Positions 29,301-40,376 of a stretch of 64,000 nucleotides of DNA are shown one piece after another. The position numbers and the translations under genes were made by a program. The stretch comes from Tubulanus polymorphus. Taxonomy: Eukaryota > Nemertea > Palaeonemertea > Tubulaniformes > Tubulanidae. Each line of letters starts with the position of its first letter. Position 1 is the first letter of the stretch. Under the pieces are notes generated by a model. It saw only the letters and a list, made by a program, of their open reading frames with translations. It did no database searches and was not told the origin of the DNA. Location: the NCBI RefSeq assembly GCF_964204645.1, contig NC_134028.1, forward strand, positions 7,109,001 through 7,173,000. The letters are read 5' to 3'.

Positions 29301-32300
29301 CAACAGAAGTATCACTAACTGACAAGCAGATAAGCAGAGCTATTTATCTCCCTCGTTCTTATCAGGTTATTAAATCCATCATTGGTCTCTATACGTCAAC
29401 GAATCACTGGGAAAAAATACATTTTGCCCGGAAATTCCAAAAAAACACGTCACAGTTACTTTATTTCCCTTGCAAATGGTGCAACCTCAAATATCCAAAC
29501 ATTCACACAATTTCAAAAAAATCTCAATCATTCAGAGTTAAACGAAATCAAAACACTGTTAAAGGCAGTATTTTCAAGCAGTTAGTTTTAGATTAAAAAC
29601 GTCTACATTATATTTTGCATCTACCGTAGTTTACACGAGGCAGATTTCAATCACAAGCCAGGCTGTTGTTATTCAGGGTTAATTTTGAGCTCAATTAAAA
29701 TTTCGCTTAAAAAGTTCTCTCTCCATTTAGAGAGAGCTTCATTTTTCTCTTGCTGCGGTAAGTAAACACATACCTGGGTTATCAGAACTCGCTGAACAAA
29801 CAAAATAATAAACAAAGACATGAAATATTAATGAAACGCGAATTGGGAAAAAGAACAACATGCAAATAGGAAAAAATGAGAGAAAATAATGATTTTTCAC
29901 ATCGGTTAATGGAAATTAAGTAGAACATGCCACGAGGTATTGATAAAATAATATTCACGTCATTCATCAAAGCAGGGAGTCACCCCGATCTAAGGAATCA
30001 TAACCAAACCTAGGCAATTTTAAAAACAACATGGTGAGCTATAATGCCCAGTGGTCAACTAGCAAGATTGGATTGCTTTTGAGAGTCAGTGTGGTGAGCA
30101 GCCCTAGTAATCTAAGATAGATGAATTGTTTCTATAGAAGATTCCTGGAGTAGCCATGTTAACTGGGTTTAGAATAAATAACAAGACGAATAGTTCTATT
30201 AGGTTAACTATTTATTTGACGCACGAGCTTTCGCTACTTATGTATAGAAACTTCATCAGGTGAATGAGTCGTTTCTATAGAAATGAATGAATTGTTTCTA
30301 TAGAAAATATGAAAACTTCGTTTTTCACTGAAGATTTGGTTGGAATCGATTGTTTTCTACTTGAGTATCAATTTAATATGCAGCACAATAATTCATATGA
30401 AAAATATTATAGTATAATACATATTCAGTGTTTATCATGATGTAGCATGCGCAAACTCTATAATGTTGTTCCGATGAATTATTCATTAAACCGACCAAAG
30501 TAATGGACTGCAAGTCGTTTCATTGGCATGAATGCTTTGAAACATATCAAACAGTATTAATCAAACATCACAGTTATCAATTAAACATAATTAATTCCCA
30601 CTAGGGCATCTCAGGATCCTACAGAAATTTCAGTTGGGCATTTAGCTATGGGTCTTAATATTGGTTCCATGGTAGAGCGGAACCTCGTTACATCAGTGTT
30701 ATTGAAATGCGGAGCAAAACTAGACAAGGAGACAATTTTACATGGAGAAAAGAAGCTAAAATCAATTGCTACCTAGCTGATACCTAGCTAGATGTACCAA
30801 GGCATTGAATCTTAACCCTGGTGTCCAACATTGTCGCTAAGGTTAATGAATTAACTTCTGCTAAATTAATTATACTTAATTCGCTCCATGTTACCCAGCC
30901 TAAGATGGCTTTTAAAAATTCTGGGGCCAGTTACTCAAAAGTTGGTTATAGATAACCAGTGGATAGTTGGACATTTTTGAGTAAACTGGCCCCTGATTGT
31001 TACAAATGCCTAACTGTTTGTTATGAAGTATGAAATAAACAAATTCCTCGTTTTGGTCAAAATTCTAATGAGGTTCCACTAATTCTAAGATTTTTCAGTA
31101 TGAGTGCATTTGAGTGGGTTTACTTAAAAAGCCCGGTCTTCAAAAGGGATATCATTAGGTAAATCAGGATTCCATTGGCGAATTGATAAATGAGTCATGT
31201 TATTACGACATTCATATGGGCAGAAAAGAAATTCTACCTAAGGCAAAATGCACCGTATACAGTACATATGCACGACAAACGATAAGGAACCTGAAATGGT
31301 ATATACAGTTTGCTACGATCATTGCAGAATAGTATTAATTATAATGACATATATACCAGCAGGTGTACTCGAATACTGGACATATAGCATTATTATTATC
31401 AAACCTCAAAGCTTTGATCTCAACAATGAATTCCATATAGTACATATACAGCCGTGTAGCTCGTCCATACAGCTGGATTCATTAATTAATGCATTCAACT
31501 ATGTTTTTCGACGTATATTAATATGCCATTACTTGCATAAGATCTTACAAGTTTCTTTCACTTTTTTATCACCAGTTCCTTATATACCATCTTTATCTCT
31601 AATCATTGTTGCTTATGCTTGTTTGTTTACCGTATATACTTGATTTCACAATGTGTCAGTTGCAATGTTTTAGACAAAAGTTTGAATTTGATTTTGTACA
31701 TACTAATTTCCAGTTGGCCAAAATGGTTTCTAAACATGCCAAAAAGGCTGGTGACAAGCTGACCCTGATTCAAAAGGAATTTGATTGTATATATTGTGTA
31801 AAATGACCAAAGGTTTCAGATCTTGACTCTATGGTTGAATAACTTGAAATGAACTTGCTTTTAACTATAAGTGAAAACAAAAATTTAAGAATTTTTGGTG
31901 AAAAGTAATTCCCACTTGTGCAACGTGGTCCAACAAATTTTTTCCAAATGTTCAGATTAGTGCTAATAAATTCTACAATAACGATTGCACGCTTCTTATG
32001 TTTACGTTTACGGGCTGATCTGTTTTCATGTTTTATTCGCTGATTATGTTTATATTTGGACGGCGCAAATAGCCGGGAAAATTGACAGTGAGTTTATGTT
32101 TGGACGGAGCAAATGGAGCTGTAAAAATTGACAGCAAATTTTTCAATAAATGCGTCTCTGTATGAAAAGATACCGTAATTAATGGGTTTTTATTCGGATC
32201 AAAAATCCGCGTTCACAAGCAATTAACGTGGACCCAGTTCCATGATCGTGGGACAAGATTTGACTCAAGAGTCGACTCATATAACAAGTTTGACACATTT

Positions 32301-33748
32301 AACTCGCAAAACATCGGAACTGGTTTGAAATTGAGTCAAATTCTACCTGGACCGATGGAACTAAGTTCACTATCAAATCAAAACCATTAACCATAAAATA
32401 AAACCCCGAAATTTCAGCTCACATTTAATTCATACTGATGTTAAGCGCACTGATTACAATTTGTAGCAGCGCGCTATATAAGAAAATAATTATTACTATG
32501 ATAAATATTATTAGAATAATATCTACCGCTAACCTATTCTTCTTAATGGGTCCCGAGGCAAATGATTCTTTTAGAATTAGGTGGTAGTGTTTCAAATCCC
32601 ATATTCTGTTATATTTCTAAATGAGCAGTAGTGGTAAGCCTAAGATTTAAAGGCTTATATATGTGTAATACTATCCGGATATTTCAAGGTTTATGAAACT
32701 GAAAACTGATCAATGATTTTCCAATGATTACGAATGAAGTGGTTGGCATAGAATCAAGTATGTATCAGAAATCGAAATTCACGAAGGCAGACATTTTATA
32801 GATCTAAGCACAAGGTATTTGGGTGGAGTCCGCTACTGCAATATGACGTTTAACCCGCGTAGGCCTGCAAATAACATGCAGACATTTAATGCGATTTTAT
32901 ATTTAGAATTTCTAAAAATTCATCTCAAATTAGAATATCTCCTCGCTGTAAAAATTCAAGAAAACGATGAATTTTACCCTCCAAGATTCCGTCGAATGTA
33001 AACTTTGACAAAAAAATTCATACGACGGCGGAAAACTTTTCCTAGAACATTTCCTAGAATTTTCCTAGCAGCATGCCAGGGCTAGGGTAGATATCTTGGA
33101 GTTATAGATCTTGAGTTAAAGTTATTCCGGACTATAGACTATTTCGATAGAATGCGAACAAAATTATATCTATGAGGACCACAAACTCTGAACTTAAAAC
33201 TTTCAGGGTTCAGCAAAATCTATCATCATATCTGTAAAGAATCGAAAAATGATAGAATCTAGAGTGTAGAAGTGTTACGCAAATACGACGTCAAGCTGTA
33301 CAACCAATGGCCAAAGGGACTGGTACTAGTGGTCTACTGGTTAACACACTCGCTTTTTATGCACGAGACCCGGGTTCGATCCCGTCTCTGTCACTTCATA
33401 ATTCATAAATCATTGTAAATTCGAAAAAACCTACGATATAAATACGAAAAAGGAATTAGAAAAAATTGATTTTTCTTTTGTCAATGAGGCACTAGAAATA
33501 ATAAGGAGCTAATGATAAATGATAGGACTGAAATAGAATAATAAATTAATACCTGCTACGCGGAGATAAGAGAGTAGGAGAGTAAGTCCGCAGAAATTGA
33601 TAATTTCGTATATCTTACCTGGTCGAAATAGTAAAGAAATAAGTGCGAGGAATGTAACAGCGGAAATGGAATGTTGTAAGTGTGTCATCGTGGCGACCGG
33701 GTTGAAATATCACAGATAATTGTCAGCCGTGTGCAGCAGTTCAAATTC
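3401..33748 (-). CDS. CDH23: Cadherin-23 homologue, 14 EC repeats, 3' end outside window
   Basis: A calcium-dependent adhesion protein of the plasma membrane; in vertebrates CDH23 forms the upper part of hair-cell tip links with PCDH15. I see 33 coding exons in continuous frame (N to C): 33619-33748 (ATG at 33688), 29774-29791, 26603-26677, 26100-26254, 25608-25661, 21792-21881, 21084-21164, 19270-19383, 18687-18812, 18278-18356, 15951-16069, 14161-14364, 13587-13748, 13108-13272, 12915-12982, 12228-12486, 11564-11797, 11020-11092, 10330-10923, 9714-9920, 9266-9567, 7944-8465, 7286-7471, 6714-6936, 6129-6257, 5799-6043, 5134-5382, 4869-4957, 4659-4745, 4135-4200, 3989-4055, 3639-3766, 3401-3441. 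They give about 1,760 residues ending in phase 1 at a good donor. Assignment rests on the EC1-EC6 order, the membrane-proximal domain (NENQRVKVVF, FLSNQTGA, FFKEYNVIEV) and the segment after the membrane helix, all like CDH23. The tail exons are not in the window. Confidence 0.9.
5799..7471 (-). CDS. CDH23: CDH23 repeats EC12-EC13 and the start of EC14
   Basis: Exons 7286-7471, 6714-6936, 6129-6257 and 5799-6043 encode residues about 1258-1518. EC12 has ATDSDRG, ADREN and the linker RDANDNLPMF. EC13 has ATDRDSKN and MDRET, then a long insertion before the linker QDINDNPPVF. The insertion holds four consecutive arginines (residues about 1451-1454), a furin-like signal, where human EC26 has a proline-rich loop. 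EC14 begins TKKKFSAGVTRD, matching TKAEYTAGVATD of human EC27. Exon phases are consistent throughout (1,1,0). Confidence 0.8.
7001..7222. mobile_element. MITE with CAGGGNGGCCAC ends
   Basis: Starts CAGGGAGGCCACTT and ends AAGTGGCCACAC, with repeated TTCCCTGACTTTTCCCTGA inside. It lies in a CDH23 intron. Related copies are at 15572-15836 and 49396-49671, with fragments near 44714-44752, 45770-45825 and 47041-47175. Confidence 0.5.
7944..10923 (-). CDS. CDH23: CDH23 repeats EC7-EC11, matching vertebrate EC20-EC24
   Basis: Exons 10330-10923 (594 nt, the largest), 9714-9920, 9266-9567 and 7944-8465 encode residues about 716-1257. Motifs in order: LDRDTQ and linker TDVNNKAPTF (EC7), IDLDLNAQLEYSVL and LDREKT (EC8, linker TDVNDNAPVF), LDRETN and LDINDNNPKF (EC9), LNRESK and TDVNDETPTF (EC10), and LKETIA and TDVNDSPPVF (EC11, with its LDRE motif degraded). 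EC8 is the best anchor: IDLDLNAQLEY lines up with IDHDLNPKLEY of human EC21. The EC7-EC8 linker has lost the DXNDN acidic residue, so calcium binding there may be weaker. Confidence 0.83.
8621..8894. mobile_element. piggyBac-type MITE, intact copy 1
   Basis: A 274-bp non-coding element with terminal inverted repeats CCCTTTCAGCGC / CACTGAAAGGG, flanked on both sides by TTAA (8617-8620, 8895-8898). Inside are subterminal palindromes of the form ACACCGCNGTGCAGTGTAT. It sits in a CDH23 intron. TTAA duplication plus CCC ends is typical of piggyBac-type elements. Confidence 0.75.
11020..13272 (-). CDS. CDH23: CDH23 repeats EC5-EC6 and the start of EC7
   Basis: Exons 12915-12982, 12228-12486, 11564-11797 and 11020-11092 (residues about 505-715), with the first strand of EC5 coming from the exon ending at 13108, encode EC5 (ATDSDKG, LLDRET, linker LTDRNDNKPEF), EC6 (TPNNQITYSI, LDYEKM, linker EDTNDNTPFF) and the first strand of EC7. 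EC6 matches human CDH23 EC6 closely, including PNNQITYSI and the ATDKGNPPL stretch. The intron from 11093 to 11563 is only 471 nt and shows no extra cadherin exon. This matters because it is where the vertebrate EC7-EC19 block would be expected. Confidence 0.85.
13108..21164 (-). CDS. CDH23: CDH23 repeats EC2-EC4
   Basis: Exons 21084-21164, 19270-19383, 18687-18812, 18278-18356, 15951-16069, 14161-14364, 13587-13748 and 13108-13272 encode residues about 155-504. EC2 ends with the non-canonical linker LDVQDTPPKF, which parallels TDVQDMDPIF at the same place in human CDH23. EC3 has an LNRE motif and ends TDVNDEKPTF. EC4 is atypical, with a long loop and LNYEKQ in place of the usual LDRE, and ends ITDVNDHFPVF. 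The human EC4 is similarly unusual. Exon 13108-13272 also carries the first strand of EC5 (PENSPKG). Confidence 0.82.
15572..15836. mobile_element. MITE with CAGGGTGGC ends, second copy
   Basis: Begins CAGGGTGGCATG and ends ATGGCAACCCCT, with TATTT on both sides. The interior carries the same TTCCCTGA repeats as the copy at 7001. It lies in a CDH23 intron. Confidence 0.5.
20915..20961. repeat. Perfect 19-bp hairpin
   Basis: CCAGTAAACCTTGATCACC (20915-20933) is followed after nine bases by its exact reverse complement (20943-20961). It lies in the CDH23 intron between exons 7 and 8. Confidence 0.85.
21395..21690. repeat. Diverged tandem repeat, about 125-bp unit, 2-3 copies
   Basis: Recurring blocks AAGTTT(C/A)...GGAAATCCATC, TATCGTGCT(A/T)AT(A/T)AGAAATTC and GCTGATAACNTCNATTTTC. 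It lies in a CDH23 intron. Units have diverged, so the duplication is old. Confidence 0.55.
21792..26677 (-). CDS. CDH23: CDH23 repeat EC1 (four exons)
   Basis: Exons 26603-26677, 26100-26254, 25608-25661 and 21792-21881 encode residues about 30-154. Visible parts are the entry strand (VPLVVLEDLPIG), an acidic loop ITDKENDP, the LDYE motif, and the exit linker VNDNNPLF. The acidic loop matches the place of the human CDH23 EC1 loop DMDNDP, which helps bind an extra N-terminal calcium in the tip-link handshake with PCDH15. That this function is kept here is inference. Introns in this part are large (up to about 3.7 kb) and full of repeats, unlike the compact 3' half. Confidence 0.82.
22054..22331. 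mobile_element. piggyBac-type MITE, copy 2 (opposite orientation)
   Basis: Ends CCCTTTCGATGC / GCAATGAAAGGG, left flank TTAA, right flank TTTA. The interior is the reverse complement of copy 1, with the same palindromes. It lies in a CDH23 intron. Confidence 0.65.
22879..23067. repeat. Tandem duplication, two units of about 95 bp
   Basis: Two adjacent copies of a unit starting TTTCTAATTTTCGATGCCAA and containing GGGATGGAGAGACCATGCAT and AACTATAGCTAC. They are nearly identical apart from a short insertion in copy 2. They lie in a CDH23 intron. Confidence 0.75.
24841..25245. mobile_element. MITE with CAGGGTCCCTACA ends, copy 1
   Basis: About 405 bp, left end decayed (CTAAGTCCCTACAG), right end TGTAGGGACCCTG. 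CTATA stands directly on both sides (24836-24840, 25246-25250), giving a 5-bp target duplication. It lies in a CDH23 intron. Confidence 0.65.
26822..26942. repeat. Short foldback element
   Basis: GCCGAATGCACTTGATGCAG near 26823 and CTGCATCGTATGCATTCAGC near 26922 are inverted repeats extended by GGGAAA / TTTCCC. It is probably a small MITE in a CDH23 intron. Confidence 0.5.
27181..27464. mobile_element. piggyBac-type MITE, copy 3
   Basis: Same orientation as copy 1. Ends ACTTTTTCAGTGCGTC / GCACTGAAAGG. The flanks have decayed. The interior palindrome ACACCGCACTGCAG is kept. It lies in a CDH23 intron. Confidence 0.6.
29774..33748 (-). CDS. CDH23: CDH23 start: signal peptide exon and 18-nt microexon
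   Basis: Exon 33619-33748 opens after a clean acceptor, carries about 60 nt of 5' leader and then the ATG at 33688. It encodes a hydrophobic signal peptide (MTHLQHSISAVTFLALISLL). A further non-coding exon must lie upstream, because an acceptor precedes the leader. It is joined by a microexon, 29774-29791, only 18 nt long, flanked by a good acceptor and a GTATGT donor. It adds six residues (ASSDNP) and keeps the frame, so it could be skipped without harm. The next exon starts EC1. The start is chosen as the first in-frame Met before a signal peptide. Confidence 0.8.
33321..33393 (+). repeat. tRNA-like sequence, probably a SINE head
   Basis: TAGTGGTCTACTGG (33327-33340) resembles a Pol III A box and GGTTCGATCCC (33373-33383) is a B box, correctly spaced. 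The pattern is closest to tRNA-Glu/Asp (GGTCTANTGG, CCCGGGTTCGATCCC). T-arm and acceptor pairing are imperfect, so this is a tRNA-derived repeat or pseudogene, not a working tRNA. Confidence 0.5.
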
Positions 33749-36700
33749 CTGAAAATATACGGGAAAAATTTATAAATTATTAATGAAATTGCTCGAAAAA
33801 CCAGGTTAACACACTAGACATAACTTCTCTAGAAAACATTTCAGAAAAGTTGCCAAGAAAGATCATTTACTGATACTTTTCTAGAAAAGTTCAATATACT
33901 TTCATTTCATTTCTTATGGAACAATTCCTAGAATTTTCCTAGCTTCATACCACGGCTAGGGTAGATATCTTAAGTTTCAGACAATGAATTCTGGCGTTTT
34001 AGATCTTGAGTTGAGGCAGGATTTCTAAAGATCGACTTATGCTTCCGAGCGGAAGCTTGTTTCTCAGTGATTGAGGCAGGAAAGAAAAGGAAAATTAAAT
34101 CAAAATTTGAAGGGAAATTTTTCAGCATCATTTTCAAAAATTCTCGATATTGACAGACAGAAAATTAATCCATCTTTTTCTAATTCAAGAATAAGAAAAT
34201 TGATGCGTTACTTTTTTCCTTAAAGAAAAACAAATAAAATATACTGTACACATCTTTATAGGTTTTCACACCTGGCAAAATATGGCATATACATCTGTCA
34301 TGGTTGGTATTTAGAAAAAAAAAACTCTTTTCAATATTCAAGTGCCATTGTACATAGTAAACACTATATAAACGCAACGTAGAAATTTTGAGCATTTTCT
34401 AAGTACTCTATAAGAAACACTCGAAAAATTCATAGCAAAAATAACGATCACACATTTAAATGGCAAAGAGATATGAGACATATCAATGATTCAACTTAAG
34501 GCCTATGTAAACCAATGCGTGGTTTCGGAAATCTAAGGTTTCATCCCGTAGCTATGGGTTCGCGTGAACCCCTTTGACAAGAAGTTGGAGACACTTCAAA
34601 ACTTGAAGGAAAACAACTAATACTCAGTACATGTCATAATGTAAATGCATAAGTAAAAATGTATGAAGATGTGTGAAAGCTGAAGCATATATTTCTTGGA
34701 TCTGTATAATTGGTAATGTGTGTTATTGGTCTGTATTGGTAATGTGCTTGACACAGTGGCGGATCTGGCATTTTCACAACCTGGCTTAAGAAAGTCACAC
34801 ATGCGGTGGCAAATTATTGCCTGTCATATTGTTCTACAATCCCTCTAGATGCTCAAAATTTTCTTGGGGGGGGGGACCCTTTAAAATGTACTTAAAGCAA
34901 GGTGTTACGTGCATCTGTGCCAACAGCCCCGACTAAATGGCACAAGAATCCCCTGGCATAAATGTTAGGTTACAAACAAATTGATATATGATTTAAGTGA
35001 CACAAACCTCTTCCGATGAGACAGACATGCGATAATAATCATAGAAAACCTAATCCATCGTTAGAAATATGTAAATCCAAAGTCGACACCAGTTTTTTTT
35101 CAAACTAATGTCAGCAATATAGTAATAATCCAGAGTGTGATATTACGAGGGAAATGTATGTTGACTACGATTAATATATATACTGATTTCCCTTTCTATC
35201 TGAACACCACCACTCCCGTGCTTTTAACTAATGTTTTATTCATATTCAATAGTCAATACTGAAGTCTATGCGAGACCCTGCCACCGCTTATTGGTACTGT
35301 TTTGTGCATGTATATACATTAAGGTTCACCCACGAACATATATACGTTCAACAACAGTTGTATTACTAGTAGTCGGTAGTATTGACAATTATTTGTGTTA
35401 AAAGTGACAGCGAGTGTACTATGTGTGACGCGCAATCGCGAGGTGTGATAATCCTGAGAGCACTGGCGAAATCGGAAATTGCAGTTACATAGGCCTATAG
35501 CGAGCACTGTCTCCCAGACATGAAATGATAGAAACCTGTATTTTCTCTTATCTTGCAATATCTTGCAAAAAACTTACGCAATAACAGAAGAATAGCCACA
35601 CTCCAATGCAGAGTATATATAAGTTTAAAACCCATTATATACAAAATCTAGAAGATTATGTAGAAGTGAATTCTATTAATCAAAAATTAAAATTAAAAGA
35701 CACAACAACCTTTTGAGCTCTCGCTAAAGGTCATCGCCAGGTGACATCTGTTGATGATCTTGCGTCAACCTTTGTCACGTGTTAAGTTCACACCTGACTG
35801 TTCTAATTCTAGTCAAATTTAACTCAGAACTGTGGAACTGGACCCTGACATACAAATTCAGAACGGTATCAATCAGGAATAGTCGACTTTTTCCCTTTTA
35901 TCGTCCTTAAACATCTGTCCTACATAATCATAAATAATAACACAATGCGAAGAATCTACGAATAAACAAATTATTGCGTAGATTACGTGTTATGTTGTTA
36001 CCGCGTGTTATTTCCATGGAAACAGTTTTCATAGAAATGTACGGTTGGTACTCAGGGCGGCTTCAAGTGTTTAAGCAATACTGTGCATTATGAGTTACAC
36101 CCTTATATATTTCATATACAAAAACTTATATGCATTTTATTATTTTTACAGCATTGTTCCCATTGTAACATATATTCAAAATTTCAAATATTTCATGGGC
36201 CCAATTGGAAATGAACAGCTATACCATCATACTACAGGGATGATGTCAACACTTTTTAGTGATAGCTGGTTGATAAATGCAATTTTCAAAAACAATTGCT
36301 GGAGAAAGTTGCCCCGGGCAAACAATTGACATGCCAGAACTATGCTACACGAAGCGTAAAGTAAATTTCCCAAATATTTCCCAGTTTAGAGAAAAATCTA
36401 ATAAAATTCCCAAATATTTCCAGACCGAGAAATATCGTCGTGAAGTTTCTCTCAATTTCCCCGTACGATGGGAACCTCGGGCAGCCAACAGTCATTCAAA
36501 CGAAGTGAGTTCGTACTTGATATAACAAACGTAAGATAAAGAGAATCAAATTAATTTCATACTGGTTTTCAACGTTGATTTTGTTTATAATGAAGCTTTA
36601 ATTTCATTATATCAAGGTTAAGGTAGGCTACATGCTGACATACCTATGAATAACACAATAACGCAGATGTCAGTTATTTCTATATCATCTGTTTCGCAGC

Positions 36701-39700
36701 GATTGTTGGCCGATTCCTGTGACAACAATAATCCACTTGATCGAACGAGATTATTCCATGCATCGTAAGACAAACGTCTTGTGACGATGACGATGAATTC
36801 AGCGCAGTCAATAGAAAATTACTGTCGAAGTCGAAGCCGATACGTTGAGTACCACACCCAGCACGGCGCTTACTGACAGCATATCGCATGACGACGTAGT
36901 ATCGCTGCTACGTGCAAACACCAACCAGGTGAAAGGGAAATCTGTAGTCTTAATGACCTTTACGCGGGGTATCTATCAATCTCTAGCCCTAAACCATCCT
37001 CTGTCAGTAAGAAAATGGCGTCGGTTTTTCATTTTCGTTCAATCAAAATATGTCCTGAAGAAAGGTCAAAGCCTTGCCAATCAGAAATTGGCAAAATAAT
37101 GACGATAAATTATCAAATGTCTGAATGGGTGGATTTGGGCAGCAGCAGCCGCATCGATAGGCTTGTCGCTTACATGTATGGAAAAAGATTGGATCTACAG
37201 GTGTAACCTTCTATGACGGCGTTCACACAAGATTCTAACCAAGTTGCATTCACATGGATTCAACACTTAGGAAGTCATTAGGTCTGATGCTGATTAAGGG
37301 GAGCGTTTTCAAAATGGCATTTCCATAGGAAGGGTAGTTTGAATTGCCAATTCGGCGTAAACTTAACAGTAATATCAAACTCCTTCCAAACATGAACAAA
37401 AATATTTGTCCATGTATTGATTAAAGTGAGCATCAAATCATCTAACTCATACAACTGCCTAAACATTTTCGTTCTTTTTAATGGCTTCTTATTTGTTTTA
37501 AAAGTAAAAAATGATTTTAAAAACATTGGTCATCCCCTCGTTTAGTATCTAAGCTAAGTCTAGTATCTATGTCCAGACTACTGAAAATATGCGGCCATCT
37601 ACAGTAAGTACCCCTACAACTCTAGATCCAGTGTTCTGAGTGGCATCATATCCTGTGCTTGCTAAGTCTGTTAAGCCCTGTATTTCGGTACCTTGCCTTG
37701 AAAAATTCAACTGTGCGAATGCTTAGTACCGTACTGAAATCCCTGAGTGAATGCAACTTATTATTCCTACACTATCCCTCATTTCAAATGCAAAAATTAA
37801 CCAACAAATCTGCTAGTGATGGAACACTTTTGAAAACACATTACCGGTATTTTGTTTTCTGAAGGGACTTTTGGTATTTGGAAATGGAAGTGAAAGAAAA
37901 ATTCATTATACAAAATATGACAAAAATGAAAACTGATACTATATTCGTTTTATTTTGGGAATGAAATTTTCGACAACATGAGAATGTAATCAAACTGGGT
38001 TCATGAAATGGTCATCGCCTAACTGCTATGAACTGCCGTTGCTGGGAGTGACTGATGGGCAAGGCATTTTAAAACCACCACACCCATAGTGTCTGAACAC
38101 TGATACAACAACTGTCATAAACAATAATAGTGATGAAAACAACGATATTTCATGACACAATCGACATATACAATGTATGCATATCCATATCCGCTCAAAT
38201 TTGGAGTTCCATCATATTCAAGCCTAACAAATTGGACTTACTTATCGAATATATCTTACTTATCTTAGCCTACTCATTCAGATAGATTTTGTGATATTTA
38301 ATAAACCAGTTTAAGCTCAGTTCAACAAAATCGAACAAATTGCGGGCAATCTCACATCACAAAAGTAGTTATTCTAATGGTATTTTACTCTTGTCTTAAA
38401 TACATAGATAAAAAACATGGACCCTTATGAAAGTTATCACAAGAAAAGGCCTAAGAACTTAAAAGATTCTGAAATAAAAGTTTCATATGAATATCGCGAA
38501 CTAGCCAGTTCAGTATAATCAGCTATGATTTATTTTCTGAAAAAAAAAGATTTAATCCAATCTAAATTGAACATAGGATCATATGGAGCCTACCTAGATT
38601 AATCAATCCCTATTACACACAAGAGCTGGCTGTATCCATGTACACAGAGAATGAGTAATAATGGTTATCACATTACTGAATTTCCCAAGCATATACTATA
38701 CTACATTACAAACCCTGGTTTCGAATAACCATAGAATTTCACTTTCATTGTTAATAAAGAGAATATTGTTTTGTAGCCCGCAGAAAGTTTCATTTATTAT
38801 TTAAACCTAACCTGGCATGCATATCAAGGCGGGCGTAGTAGGAATACAATACAACTTTTCTATAAACGACACCACAATTGACGTCAGGGGTATCATAGTA
38901 ATCTTGTGAAAATTGAGAGTCCACTTCAGAAGGAACATATGCGCATCCTTGCTTTTGGCGAAAACAATACAAAGTATTCATTGGAAAATGAAAGATCAGT
39001 TTTTAAATTATGATCTAGTTTTGCTAACAGATGTTTGTCGTCGACGGTTTTGATGTTCCGCAGAGAAAATCAATTGAGGCCCAGCTGAGGGTAGTTTGGG
39101 TGAATAGGATCCTAGCATTGATTATCAAATAAACAGGCTTAGCACATACAGTACATAAGCCTAGAAACCTAAACATTGATTTAAAATATTTGAACAAACC
39201 GATTCAATTAGTTCATTCTGACGAACACCCCCAAAGCCTTTTGCCCGTTTTCTGTTCAGCTAAAAACAGTTTCAGCCCAATTATCTTTTATTAGCTTTGG
39301 TTGGGCCATTGAAAATTAAATTAAACAATACCATTGATTAATAGTCGACGTTAATAAAATTATACTAAATTTAGTCACTACAGTTCAGTGGTGTACTGTG
39401 GTACTGGTATGGTTTGTACAACGGAAGATCGTCCCAGGTTTCAATCCATAAACAGTTGGGAGTTCATCAGTGTTAGGCTGGTTTGAGGTTGTATCTATTT
39501 AGATAGAATATTGTTTTAGTTTCGTATTTAACTGCCTTTCTGGCAGAAAAATTCCCATTTTAGAAAAAAAAACGACGGAGAACCTGGAAATTCCATGGGC
39601 TGTGTCCCATTTTTCTTCTATTCACAATATGATTACAATGATGTCAATGACTGGTCATCAACCTGTAAAAGCGGGGGCGAATCCAAGGGGGCCAACGCCG

Positions 39701-39990
39701 CCCAAACCCCCCTATTTTTTGCAAAGACGACCTGAAAGTTTACATGTAGTGGCAGAATTATTGTGGGTCATTTTGTTGTAGAATCACTTGGCTCAAGTCC
39801 ATGTGATGTATGTATACAACTAACGAGGCGTCAGATTCGGAATTGATATTTCTAAAATAAAAACTGTAAAGAATTGTGCTTATGCCGTTCAGGAATAGGT
39901 AGAGTATATCTGGTCGAAATGAACGTGCCTGACATGCCAGCAGTAAAACGAGCCAGAACGGCAGAATCAGAGTACGTACAATCAATCACA

Positions 39991-40376
39991 AGGGCTGGTA
40001 TCAGAGTTGTAGGTAATGTAAAAACGATGTCTATAGTATATATAAAATAACAATGGTCGGTAAAAGTGCAGATCCGCACCTCTCCGCATAAACGGTTCAA
40101 TCAATTACATGAAATATCATTGTTTCAGATTCAAAATGTCATCAGCAATTCAGTACATTGCCATTGGCTAATTTTAAGATATCTTCACTAGAGAGAGTAG
40201 AAAGATTTTAGCCTGGATTCTGTCATTCAGCAGATTGCGTCAACCACGAGAGTTGCGGATCTGCACTTTTACCCAATGGTCACCTGTCAGTTATTAATAG
40301 TTATTTTATATATACTATAGACATAGGATTAACAGATTATCGTTTTTTATAACCTACAACTCTGATACGAGCCCCT
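39991..40376. repeat. Long inverted repeat, arms about 90-125 bp
   Basis: Arm 39991-40080 and arm 40252-40376 are inverted copies. Shared blocks include TATCAGAGTTGTAGGT, GTCTATAGTATATATAAAAT and TAAAAGTGCAGATCCGCA. The right arm has short insertions. The 171-bp spacer is unique. Confidence 0.65.

Noticed and set aside
29288-29596. 102-codon plus-strand open frame
   Set aside because: Intronic, AT-rich and without similarity or splice signals.
31248-31643. 131-codon plus-strand open frame
   Set aside because: AT-rich, inside a CDH23 intron, with no recognisable domain or splice context; chance frame.
36680-37206. Cluster of overlapping open frames on both strands, slightly richer in GC
   Set aside because: No family recognised and no consistent splice sites. 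Could be a CDH23 leader exon or promoter, but nothing supports a coding call.
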